Part shown: positions 52,644 through 60,362 of the stretch, in pieces
Layout: each line of letters starts with the position of its first letter
Numbering within the stretch: position 1 is the stretch's first letter
Origin: Ruania halotolerans
Lineage (GTDB): Bacteria; Actinomycetota; Actinomycetes; Actinomycetales; Beutenbergiaceae
Length of the DNA: 64,000 nt
NCBI RefSeq assembly: GCF_021049285.1
Contig: NZ_CP088017.1
Span: 2,925,380 to 2,989,379 of the forward strand
Reading direction: 5' to 3'
The notes under the pieces: generated by a model
Database searches by the model: none
Told to the model about the DNA's origin: nothing
What the model saw: only the letters and a program-made list of their open reading frames with translations
Translations under genes and position numbers: made by a program

Positions 52644-53128
52644 ACGCTGCCATCGATCCCGCACTCGATCTCGTGGTCCATCGCCTGATCCGCGCACCGA
52701 GGCACGACCTGTGGCGCGCTTGGACGGACCCTGCACTCGTGGCGCAGTGGTGGATTCCGGCACCGTCAGTCGCGCGGGTGGACCTACTTGAGGTGCGCCC
52801 GGGTGGCGGGTTCGTCACCCATATGAGCGAGAACGGCCACGACTACGTCCCGCACACCGATTCGGTCTTCATCGCCGTCGACGAGGGGCACCGCCTGGTG
52901 TTCACCAATGCGGTCAACAGCAACTGGCGACCGGCGTTGCCCGAACCGGTAGCAATGACCGCCGAGATCGTTCTGGACGATCACCCCGAGGGCACCGACT
53001 ACCGGGCGATTGTTCGACACGGTGAACCGGGTGCTCGATCCCGCCATGAGGAGCTCGGCTTCTTCGAGGGATGGGGTTCGGTCACCGCAGCGCTCGCCAC
53101 TCTTGTCGAAAGTGGAGCAGCGTCGTGA
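52640..53128 (+). CDS. SRPBCC/AHSA1-family protein
   Basis: The 162-residue START-like fold protein has DLVVHRLIRAPRHDLWRAWTDPALVAQWWIPAP and EVRPGGGFVTHM, then GFFEGWGSVTAALATLVESG. These are the usual AHSA1/SRPBCC blocks, including the EGWxxxLxxL-type end. It binds an unknown hydrophobic ligand. It is the middle gene of arsR-SRPBCC-reductase, joined by overlaps of 4 bp at each end. Confidence 0.9.
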   Translation: MNAAIDPALDLVVHRLIRAPRHDLWRAWTDPALVAQWWIPAPSVARVDLLEVRPGGGFVTHMSENGHDYVPHTDSVFIAVDEGHRLVFTNAVNSNWRPALPEPVAMTAEIVLDDHPEGTDYRAIVRHGEPGARSRHEELGFFEGWGSVTAALATLVESGAAS

Positions 53129-53748
53129 AGATCGCCGTGACCCAGTTCGTCACACTCGACGGCGTCAGCCAAGGGCCGGGTTCCGTGGACGAGGACACCA
53201 CTGGTGACTTCGATCGTGGCGGATGGTTCGTGCCGTACCTGGACGAGGAGTTCGTACAGCAGGCCTCGCAATGGCTTGATCTGGCCGGTGGCCTCCTCCT
53301 CGGGCGACGCACCTACGCGGCATTCGCCCGCGACTGGCCGCAGATAAGTGAGCCCGATCCGTTCACCGTGCGGATGAACACCCTCCCGAAGTACGTGGTG
53401 AGCAACACCCTCCCCGAAGGTCACTGGAACCCGACGACGGTGCTCCGCGGGGATCCTCTCGTGTCGGTGCGCGCTCTGAAGCAGCAGCCGGGCGGGGAGC
53501 TTCAGATTCACGGCAGCTCCCGGCTCGCCTCAGCACTACTCGCTGCCGGGCTGGTCGACACGCTCCGCCTCGCCGTCGCACCAGCCGTCGTGGGTCGAGG
53601 CAGACGGCTGCTCGCTCACCCGGACGCCGATATCGGACTTCGACTCATCGAGCACGGCGCCACGTCTTCAGGGCTGGTCATTCTCGTCTATGAGGCGGCT
53701 GGGCCAGCACAGCGCTCCGAGTACGCCGGAGCCCCTCCGATCAACTAG
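53125..53748 (+). CDS. Dihydrofolate reductase-fold (RibD C-terminal-like) protein
   Basis: The 207-residue protein (GTG start, GTGA overlap with the previous stop) has KIAVTQFVTLDGVSQGPGS, LLGRRTYAAFARDWP, KYVVSNTL, GELQIHGSSRLASALLAAGLVDTLRLAVAPAVVGRGRRLL. It belongs to the YyaP/YwjB-like group of the DHFR/RibD-C fold, probably an NADPH-dependent reductase. Its position in the ArsR operon suggests a stress or detoxification role, which is inference. Confidence 0.88.
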   Translation: MKIAVTQFVTLDGVSQGPGSVDEDTTGDFDRGGWFVPYLDEEFVQQASQWLDLAGGLLLGRRTYAAFARDWPQISEPDPFTVRMNTLPKYVVSNTLPEGHWNPTTVLRGDPLVSVRALKQQPGGELQIHGSSRLASALLAAGLVDTLRLAVAPAVVGRGRRLLAHPDADIGLRLIEHGATSSGLVILVYEAAGPAQRSEYAGAPPIN

Positions 53749-53897
53749 CAGGAACCGCTTGCGTCGCAACGCATTGGCGCGACCTTCGCGCGCCGAAGTC
53801 GGCCAGGGCGCGCACCTCGTCCAGGTGGCCCCGCGCGTGCTCGGGAGGCGCAGTCGGGCGTTCCAGTGCTCTCTTGGTGCGATGGCTCCCTGCGCGA

Positions 53898-54674
53898 TCA
53901 ACGGCCCGGAACGGGTATGCCAGCGGCCCGGAGCTTGGCCTCGGTCAGCGCGGTCAGTCGAGCCGCGACCGGTGCCTGATTGTGACGATGGCTGCTGATC
54001 ACTCGGTACTGGGCGGGGGCATCGGCCCAGGCCTGCAGACTCGCCGGGCTTCCGAGCAGTGCAGGGTGGGCGAGATAGTGATCCGCCATGGCGCTCGCGA
54101 GCTCCGGTATCCGCGGATCGTCCAGCTCCCAGAATTCTGCCTCCCATCCGCGCTTGATGAGGTCAACGTAGTCGGAGTCGTCGAGCCGAAGTTCGAGCTG
54201 GGTGAGGAAGCCGTCGAATCCCTCAGGCTCGAGCGCGCGCGTCAGCACCAGAGCTTCGCGTTGGCCGGCCACGTAGTCACGATGGAAACCGGCCTCGACC
54301 ATCCGGTCGAGGATCGCGCAGGCCCGATCGGGCAGAAGTGCCCGGTCACCATCGGCGAGCCGGTTCAATGTGTCGCGGCGAGCACTCAGTGCGGCAATTC
54401 TGCCGCTCAGGCGTCGCTCGACGTCGGCCAAGGCGGCGGCGAACTGCTCGGTGCCGGCATCGAGCATGGGCACGATCTCCGCGAGCGGCACACCTGCGCC
54501 CGCCAGTGTCCGCACCTGGACCAAGCGCAGAAGCTCGGCCGATTCGTAACGCCGGTAGCCGGAACTGTCCCGAGCGGGCTCGTCAACCAGTCCGAGCCGG
54601 TGGTAGTGCCGCACGGTCTTGACCGTGACGCCGACGTACTCCGCCGCTTGGCTGATCGTGAGCCCTTTATCCAT
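53898..54674 (-). CDS. MerR-family regulator
   Basis: The 258-residue protein starts MDKGLTISQAAEYVGVTVKTVRHYHRLGLVDEPARDSSGYRRYESAELLRLVQVRTLAGAGVPLAEI, the MerR winged helix and dimerisation start, followed by a long C-terminal effector part with LERRLSGRIAALSARRDTL-like coil. It has no TipAS-like Cys cluster. Its ATG is 5 bp after the end of the decayed hydrolase gene, so they were one operon. Confidence 0.9.
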   Translation of the reverse strand: MDKGLTISQAAEYVGVTVKTVRHYHRLGLVDEPARDSSGYRRYESAELLRLVQVRTLAGAGVPLAEIVPMLDAGTEQFAAALADVERRLSGRIAALSARRDTLNRLADGDRALLPDRACAILDRMVEAGFHRDYVAGQREALVLTRALEPEGFDGFLTQLELRLDDSDYVDLIKRGWEAEFWELDDPRIPELASAMADHYLAHPALLGSPASLQAWADAPAQYRVISSHRHNQAPVAARLTALTEAKLRAAGIPVPGR

Positions 54675-54678
54675 ATCC

Positions 54679-55501
54679 TCAAGGATGCCGCTGATCGAGG
54701 GCGGCGACCTCACGGACGCTTTCGGCAACTGCTGGGAAATCTCTGCGCAGGACACTGCCATGGTTGCTGGCGACCTTCGCGCTCACTCCCAGGTTCGAGT
54801 TGCGCTCCAGCACCGGGACGAGAGTGGCCCGCATCTGTTCCTGGAGATCGTCCCGGCTTCCCAGGGCCTCCCCTGAGGCGATGACGTACCGGACCGGGAC
54901 GGTCATCCCGATGAGGATCGGCTCGAGGGCGGCGTGGATCTTGTGCACCTCGATGTTGACCTCGGCGTGCTGCTCTGCCGAGAACCGGGCGGACAGGCCC
55001 AGTGGGTGCACCAGCGGCAGGAGCCAGCCCGCGCGCCGGAACAGCGTGCGGATCTCTTCGAAGGAGTCCTCATCGGTCCAGCCAGACGGGTACGGGGCCG
55101 TCCACCCCGACCACGCCGACCGTGCGGCTGGGATTTCTGCTCGCCCAGTGCACTCCCACGAGCGCGCCGTAGGACCAGCCCACCAGCAACGCGCGATGCA
55201 CCCGGCGTGCGTCGAGGACGGCGCTGACATCACGCACACACGCCTCGAACGAGTAGTCCGCTGAGCGCTTCGACTTTCCGCGCGCCCGCTCGTCGAAGGT
55301 GATGTGTCGCCAGTGTGGGCCGAGAGCGTCGATGACGCGCCGCCAGTGCCGCTGAGAGGCATAGGAGCCATTCAGGTAGAGGACGGTAGTGCCGGGGCCG
55401 CCGGTGTCGGTCACGGCCAAGGAAGTATCGTCGACCGGGACCATGCCGGTCCATCCTGAACTCACGGAACTGGCCGCATTGTCGGGCTTCGAGGTGCTCA
55501 T
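54679..55501 (-). pseudogene. Alpha/beta-hydrolase gene with a frameshift
   Basis: The first frame (from ATG 55501) reads VLYLNGSYASQRHWRRVIDALGPHWR, ITFDERARGKSKR and ALLVGWSYGALVGVHWA, with the nucleophile motif GWSYG and family blocks, then VGVDGP and a stop at 55070. The second frame continues the same protein: PYPSGWTDEDSFEEIRTLFRRAGWLLPLVHPLGL to KVASNHGSVLRRDFPAV, which carries the catalytic His (SNHGSVL). The two join near 55085-55105, at VDG followed by PYPSG. A single frame change, or a sequencing error, splits it. The MerR regulator gene follows. Confidence 0.8.
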
Positions 55502-55586
55502 GCGAGGAGACTGCTGCCTGACCTAAGGTCAAGGTCAAGGTGCACCTACTGACCTGCATCGAGGGTGCGCGATCGAGCCGGCCTGC

Positions 55587-56168
55587 TCAGCGCGGCGGCT
55601 CGAGCAGACGCCGTACTGCCGATCGGGCGTGCGTGGCGGGGGTCGCTGTGCCCGTGATTCCCGCCGTGACGAGGCAGCCTTCGGCAAGAAGAATGACCGC
55701 TTCGGCTGTCTCCACTGACGATCCCGTCGAGCGGACCAACTCGGTCACGTAATCACGAAACCGGCGCTTATGTCGTCGCACCGCTGCCGTGATGTCCTCA
55801 GATGTGCCGCCGAGCTCTCCGAAGGCGTTAATCCACGCACAACCGCGGTGTCCCGGGCCTGCCAGCCATTCGGAGAGCCAGTCGAAGACGGCCAGCACAC
55901 GTTCTTCGGCGCCGCTGAAGCGGTCAACGTACGCACCAAGATCGGCATGCCACCTTCGGTCTCTCCTGTCGAGCATCGCCACGGCCAGCGCTTCTTTACC
56001 CGGGTAGAGGGCGTAGATCCGCTTGAGGGGCAGCCCAGCCGCGGACCGCACCTCATCCATCCCGACCGCCTGGAACCCACGCTCGTAGAACAGGTACTCG
56101 GCGGAATCGAGCAACGGGTCGCGCACCGGATCACGCAGACCGGCCGGGTCGCTGGCTGTGGACGGCAT
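55587..56168 (-). CDS. TetR-family regulator
   Basis: The 193-residue protein starts MPSTASDPAGLRDPVRDPLLDSAEYLFYERGFQAVGMDEVRSAAGLPLKRIYALYPGKEALAVAMLDRRDRRW, a TetR helix-turn-helix, with GHRGCAWINAFGELGGTSEDITAAVRRHKRRFRDYV in the ligand domain. AAGGAG lies about 10 bp before the ATG. It is divergent from the HPP-family gene with two perfect dyads between. Confidence 0.9.
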   Translation of the reverse strand: MPSTASDPAGLRDPVRDPLLDSAEYLFYERGFQAVGMDEVRSAAGLPLKRIYALYPGKEALAVAMLDRRDRRWHADLGAYVDRFSGAEERVLAVFDWLSEWLAGPGHRGCAWINAFGELGGTSEDITAAVRRHKRRFRDYVTELVRSTGSSVETAEAVILLAEGCLVTAGITGTATPATHARSAVRRLLEPPR

Positions 56169-56197
56169 GAACCATGGCTCCTTCACGGACTTGACCT

Positions 56198-56248
56198 GAG
56201 AACGCTCGTTCTCTACGTTACATGAAGCAGTCGAGAACGGCCGTTCTC
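56198..56248. promoter_or_regulatory. Two identical 16-bp TetR operators
   Basis: GAGAACGCTCGTTCTC at 56198-56213 and GAGAACGGCCGTTCTC at 56233-56248 are perfect dyads (GAGAACG-NN-CGTTCTC), 35 bp apart, between the tetR and HPP-family genes. The second lies 20 bp before the HPP gene start. Confidence 0.85.
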
Positions 56249-56268
56249 GCGAGTCCGAAAGGCATTCG

Positions 56269-56769
56269 ATGACAACCACCTCGGCCCCGACGTGGGCTAG
56301 CCGGGCTCCTGCTCGGCCATCGCTGACGACGCTGCTCGGGGCGACCACGACATCAGCGGTCGCGCTCAGTGCGCTCGTGCTCCTGGGAGTGCTGAGTGGC
56401 CACGTGCTTCTCATCCCGCCGATGGCGGCCAGCATGGCGCTCGTGGCGGGTGCGCCAACACTTCCGCTGGCTCAGCCGCGGAATGTGATCGGCGGGCAGT
56501 TGGTCTCGGCCGTTGTCGGCATCGGCGTCGGTGCGGTGAGTCATTCGCTCTGGGCCGCCGCGATCGCCGGCGGTCTCGCGCTCGGGGCCATGCTGGCAAC
56601 GCGGACCTCCCACTCCCCGGCCGCGGCAACCGCAGTGATCGGGACGCTTGCTCCCTCTGGTCAGGTCTCATTCGTCCTGTGCGCCGGACTCGCGGCCACG
56701 GTCCTTGTGGCCGCGGGGCTCGTCCGATCCACGGTGGAAGGCCGCGCCTATCCCACGTACTGGTGGTGA
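56269..56769 (+). CDS. HPP-family membrane protein
   Basis: The 166-residue integral membrane protein has segments such as TTTSAVALSALVLLGVLSGHVLLIPPMAASMALV and VVGIGVGAVSHSLWAAAIAGGLALG. The HPP-family hallmark LPLAQPRNVIGGQLVSA is present. Members are implicated in nitrite transport in plant plastids; the bacterial role is not established. Expression is probably under the divergent TetR protein. Confidence 0.85.
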   Translation: MTTTSAPTWASRAPARPSLTTLLGATTTSAVALSALVLLGVLSGHVLLIPPMAASMALVAGAPTLPLAQPRNVIGGQLVSAVVGIGVGAVSHSLWAAAIAGGLALGAMLATRTSHSPAAATAVIGTLAPSGQVSFVLCAGLAATVLVAAGLVRSTVEGRAYPTYWW

Positions 56770-56916
56770 TCTGCGGCCACCTGATCCACGGCACACCCGG
56801 CGGTCGCGATTGCAGTGGCATCGTGACCGAGTCCGATAGGCGACCGGGTGCCCCTCGGCCGTGACGAGCGCACGATCCAGCCGATCACATCGCCATCTGG
56901 GACGTGCGCGGCGTGG

Positions 56917-57900
56917 CTAACCGGCCGCAGTCGCGGCGTTGCGTGCTGCGAGTTGCGCGAACGCTTCGGTGAGCTCGGGAGGGTTGAGTACTTTGATCTC
57001 TGCATCGAAGCGGTTGAGGAAGGCGGCTAGCGCCACCCAAGACCAGGATCCGACTTCCAGGCTGCACTGGCTGGGACCGAGATCCTCGACAACGCCGTCA
57101 CCTGCGAAAGGGAGGACATGGCTGGCGGGCCGGCTGAGGATCGCTTTCCCCGTGCAGGGCCACCTGTCGATGTGCTCGGAGCCTTTGAAGCGAGCTGAAA
57201 CGAATGCGGTCACGTCGCCGCCAGGCGTCTCCCGTGGCGTGAATCTGGGCCCGCGCGGAGTGCGCGGCGCGATGCGGTCGGCGCGGAAAATGCGCCAGTC
57301 GTCCTGCTCCAGCTCCCACGCAACGAGATACCAGCGTCCGTGAGAGGCCACAAGATGATGAGGCTCCACCTTGCGTGGGGGCACCTGGTCGGCGTCGGCG
57401 CTCTGCATGCTGCTCGCATAGTCGAAGCGCAGCACCTCGTGCGCGCGGACCGCCATTGACAACGCGATGAGCACATCCGGCGACACCGAACCGGGCGCCT
57501 GCTCACCCGGTCGCGCCGGGATCGCCGTGAACTCCAACGCGTTCACACGATGGCGAAGGCGGGATGGCATCACCTGCCGGACCGTGATCAGCGCGCGCAC
57601 AGCTGCCTCCTCGATACCGGCACCGGTAGCGGCCGCCGCCTGCAAAGCAATCGCTAACGCGATCGCCTGGTCGTCATCGAAAAGCAGCGGCGGCAGTTCG
57701 CTGCCGGCGTCGAGGCGGTAGCCACCATCCGGCCCCATCGTCGCCTGGATGTTGTACCCCATCTCGCGCAGCCGGTCGACATCGCGGCGGACCGTTCGAT
57801 GACTGATGCCCAATCGTTCGGCGAGCACGGTGCCCGGCCAATCGCGCCGAGTCTGCAGCAGGGACAGCAAGGTGAGGAGTCGCGAGGTGGTCGCTGTCAT
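56917..57900 (-). CDS. YafY-type WYL-domain regulator
   Basis: The 327-residue protein has an N-terminal HTH_11 (TSRLLTLLSLLQTRRDWPGTVLAERLGISHRTVRRDVDRLREMGYNI) and GPDGGYRLDAGSELPPLLFDDDQAIALAIAL. The WYL domain (VEPHHLVASHGRWYLVAWELEQDDWRIFRADRI) and WCX region follow. Its promoter carries a perfect dyad shared with the VOC gene. Confidence 0.92.
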   Translation of the reverse strand: MTATTSRLLTLLSLLQTRRDWPGTVLAERLGISHRTVRRDVDRLREMGYNIQATMGPDGGYRLDAGSELPPLLFDDDQAIALAIALQAAAATGAGIEEAAVRALITVRQVMPSRLRHRVNALEFTAIPARPGEQAPGSVSPDVLIALSMAVRAHEVLRFDYASSMQSADADQVPPRKVEPHHLVASHGRWYLVAWELEQDDWRIFRADRIAPRTPRGPRFTPRETPGGDVTAFVSARFKGSEHIDRWPCTGKAILSRPASHVLPFAGDGVVEDLGPSQCSLEVGSWSWVALAAFLNRFDAEIKVLNPPELTEAFAQLAARNAATAAG

Positions 57901-57918
57901 GTCTCGATGGTAGTTCGA

Positions 57919-57943
57919 GTGTAGGACGAAAACTGTCCTACAC
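57919..57943. promoter_or_regulatory. Perfect dyad, WYL regulator operator
   Basis: GTGTAGGAC at 57919-57927 and GTCCTACAC at 57935-57943 are perfect 9-bp arms around 7 bp, 19 bp from the WYL regulator start and about 60 bp before the divergent VOC gene. This is a likely binding site for the WYL protein. Confidence 0.75.
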
Positions 57944-58002
57944 AGAGGGAAGAGTGGTCCGTGCCAGGGAGTAGCCCGGCGACGTTCTCACTAGGAGCAG
58001 AT

Positions 58003-58455
58003 ATGAGCATCACCACGACCACTCACCTGAACTTCCGCGGCAACGCCCGCGGGGCTCTGGAGTTCTACCAGTCCGTCTTCGGAGGCCAGATCACGATTGC
58101 GACCTACGGCGACCTCGGCATGCCTAAGGAAGCACCGGGCGCCGAGAACGTCGTCTTCGGCCAGGTCGAGTCCGGAACAGGCTTCCGGGTGATGGCCTAC
58201 GACATCCCCGGCCAGTCCGGAGGCGCGGCAGCCGAGGCCGGCTCGACGCGCCGTGAGGACGGCCTCACCATCACCGATCAACCGTTCTTCGTCTCGGTGC
58301 GCGCCGACGCACTGGACGAGGTGCAGCGCTATTGGAACAAGCTCTCCGAGGGCGCGGCGATCATCGAGCCGCTCGCCGCATCAGCATGGAGCCCCGGGTT
58401 CGGGATGCTCACTGACACCTTCGGCGTCACCTGGATTCTCGACGTCACCGCCTAA
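58003..58455 (+). CDS. VOC-family protein (PhnB-like)
   Basis: The 150-residue protein starts MSITTTTHLNFRGNARGALEFYQSVFGGQITIATYGDLG (the Asn-Phe-Arg-Gly-Asn-Ala start of PhnB/DUF1428-like VOC folds), with AENVVFGQVESGTGFRVMAYDIP and PFFVSVRADALDEVQRYWNKLSEG, then WSPGFGMLTDTFGVTWILDV. ATG 58003 follows AGGAG. It probably forms a metal-binding dimer with an unknown activity. The divergent WYL gene and dyad suggest control by that regulator. Confidence 0.88.
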   Translation: MSITTTTHLNFRGNARGALEFYQSVFGGQITIATYGDLGMPKEAPGAENVVFGQVESGTGFRVMAYDIPGQSGGAAAEAGSTRREDGLTITDQPFFVSVRADALDEVQRYWNKLSEGAAIIEPLAASAWSPGFGMLTDTFGVTWILDVTA

Positions 58456-58464
58456 TCCGCAGAG

Positions 58465-58505
58465 TGACGAAGGACGGCCCGAAACGTATGGGCCGTCCTT
58501 CGTCA
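58465..58505. terminator. Bidirectional terminator between VOC gene and ssrA
   Basis: TGACGAAGGACGGCCC at 58465-58480 pairs perfectly over 16 bp with GGGCCGTCCTTCGTCA at 58490-58505. It lies 9 bp after the VOC stop and 1 bp from the tmRNA 3' end. Confidence 0.88.
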
Positions 58506-58506
58506 T

Positions 58507-58875
58507 TGGTGGAGGTGGCGGGAATCGAACCCGCGTCCGACAGTGCGGAACCAGGACTTCTCCGGGTGCAGTCTGCTAGCAGATTTTCTCAGCCCCAGCG
58601 ATCACGCAGACAAGTCGCTGACGGGCTCAGTCACCTAAATGTCCCCGCAACCCCGATGACGAGGGTTACGAGCAGTGGCTCTCTAGATGACGCCAGGAAC
58701 CGGGTCGAGAGCAACCCCGGGCTGACGGACTTCTACGCTCGCTCAGGCGGCGAGGGCGAAGTCGGTGCGCTTGGAATCGGCACCTATTGGTTTGCAAGGA
58801 GCGTTGACGAGATGACCTTGCATCCTCGACCCGCTTCTCCTGGAACGACAACCGTCGTCGAAACCGATCACCCCC
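58507..58875 (-). ncRNA. ssrA: tmRNA (SsrA)
   Basis: The 5' end GGGGGTGATCGGTTTCGAC pairs with the 3' end (CACCTCC plus ACCA, TTCGATTCCCGCC T arm). On this strand the tag reading frame at 58781-58743 reads ADSKRTDFALAA-stop, a typical tmRNA tag ending ALAA. It rescues stalled ribosomes and tags the broken protein for proteolysis. The terminator at 58465 follows. Confidence 0.97.
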
Positions 58876-59087
58876 CTGTTGAGTTGTCACACATCCGTTG
58901 CGCACTCCCGCAGGACTGCTGACGAACACGTGTCAGTCTACCGGGCACAACACCGGGGCAGTCACGGTTATTTCCGGTCCTGCCCTGCCGGGGCATCCAC
59001 CACGCCCATGTGACGCCACAGCGCACCTCATCAGCATCGTTGGTCGACTCCGGTGGCCGGCAGCCGGAGCCACTGCTAGACACAAGT

Positions 59088-59516
59088 ATGAGCGAGGCGA
59101 GCACCCCATTTCCCCGGATCAGCCAGACAGTGATCGACGCGACTGATGTGCGTGCGCTCGCTGAGTTCTACCGCCAGCTCTTCGGCTTGGTGTACCGGCC
59201 AGGCGATGAAGCCGACTCGGAAGGTCACGTGGCCGATTGGCTCGTGCTTCGTGACCCGGATCGGCGCGTCCAGCTTGCTTTTCAGCAGGTGCCTGATCTC
59301 CCTCGTCCGGCATGGCCTGATGGCGAGCCACCCCAGATGATGCACCTGGACACGACGGTGCCCGATCTCAGCGAGTTGGAACTGCAGAGGCAGCGAGCGA
59401 TGACCCTGGGAGCGACGCTGCTTCTCGACCGCTCCGACGACGAAGAGGAGGCTCTCTACGTATTCGCCGACCCGGCCGGCCATCCCTTCTGCATCTTCGT
59501 CAGCGCCCCCGACTGA
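59088..59516 (+). CDS. VOC-family protein (glyoxalase-like)
   Basis: The 142-residue protein starts MSEASTPFPRISQTVIDATDVRALAEFYRQLFGLVYRPGDE, with DWLVLRDPDRRVQLAFQQVPDLPRPAWPDGEPPQMMHLDTTVPDLSELE and ALYVFADPAGHPFCIF, a single-domain VOC fold common in actinobacteria. It may bind a small ligand or resist a toxin; nothing nearby decides. The ATG is chosen at the first conserved residues. Confidence 0.88.
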   Translation: MSEASTPFPRISQTVIDATDVRALAEFYRQLFGLVYRPGDEADSEGHVADWLVLRDPDRRVQLAFQQVPDLPRPAWPDGEPPQMMHLDTTVPDLSELELQRQRAMTLGATLLLDRSDDEEEALYVFADPAGHPFCIFVSAPD

Positions 59517-59519
59517 TCG

Positions 59520-59826
59520 GGTCGACCCCAGGCTGCTGTACTCGGGGGCCTGCCAGTCGCCGCCGCAAGTGCGGTTCCAGCAATGAGGACAGCGGTGAAG
59601 GCAGCCACGGCGATGGGCGCGATGATGGCCTCGTCGGAGTAGGGCCCCCGCCCGCTGCCGCTAGACCGGGGATGGCCTGAACCAGCCACCAATGGCCGCT
59701 GCCATCGGGAGCCCTCTCGGTCGCCAGCAACAGCGGTGCGGCGGCACCTCCGAGGAGGCCGACTCCTGAGACCGCGCTCAGCAACCGGACGACCCCGCTC
59801 GACTCTCGACCGGAACCCGGCGACAT
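59520..59826 (-). pseudogene. Probable decayed small membrane protein gene
   Basis: From ATG 59826 (preceded by GGGAGGGG) one frame encodes MSPGSGRESSGVVRLLSAVS, a hydrophobic stretch and HWWLVQAIPG. A different frame on the same strand then encodes DEAIIAPIAVAAFTAVLIAGTALAAATG, a second membrane segment. The two could be a single short membrane protein split by a frameshift near 59640-59660. The frame then runs into the end of the VOC gene. No family is recognised. Confidence 0.4.
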
Positions 59827-59858
59827 CTCGCGCCCCTCCCTGTGCAGCCCTGGTTGAC

Positions 59859-60275
59859 TCAGGCGGTCGCGGACTTCTTCTCCAGCAACAGCGCCAGGCC
59901 GATGCCCAGGAGGAACACGTCCTTGGCCATCCCGATCCCCGCCTGCGTGGGGCGGATGCCATCGTCCTCGGTCATCCCCGGGGTGCGCAGGTAGACCCAC
60001 ACGAGGGAGGCCGCGAACGCCGTCAGCCCCAGACCCACGAGTTTGCGCGGCAGGAACGGCGCGAGCAGGGAGGCGCCGAGGGTGATCTCGCCGGCAGCGA
60101 GATACTGACCGAAGTCCTCGGCGGAGAGCTGTTCGAGCTGCGGGAACGCGTTCAGCGCCATCTGCTGCAAGCCCCCGGCGGACTCGGCGTCCAGGTTGAG
60201 CTTGTTCAGTCCCGAGTTCAGGATGAAGGCTCCGGCGGTGAGCCGCAGGGGCAGGCGGTGCAGGGCAAAGCTCAT
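59859..60275 (-). CDS. DoxX-family membrane protein
   Basis: The 138-residue protein starts MSFALHRLPLRLTAGAFILNSGLNKL and has SAEDFGQYLAAGEITLGASLLAPFLPRKLVGLGLTAFAASLVWVYLRTPGM, then a terminal membrane segment ending LALLLEKKSATA. This resembles the DoxX/DoxD-like four-helix family. The exact role is unknown; relatives take part in redox stress. It follows the DUF2207 gene on the same strand. Confidence 0.75.
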   Translation of the reverse strand: MSFALHRLPLRLTAGAFILNSGLNKLNLDAESAGGLQQMALNAFPQLEQLSAEDFGQYLAAGEITLGASLLAPFLPRKLVGLGLTAFAASLVWVYLRTPGMTEDDGIRPTQAGIGMAKDVFLLGIGLALLLEKKSATA

Positions 60276-60362
60276 CGTCTCGCTCCTCAGTCGTCGGTCG
60301 TCAGTCGTTCATGCATGACGCTGCGTCGCCACCAATCTACCCACGGATCGTCGCCACGTGCC

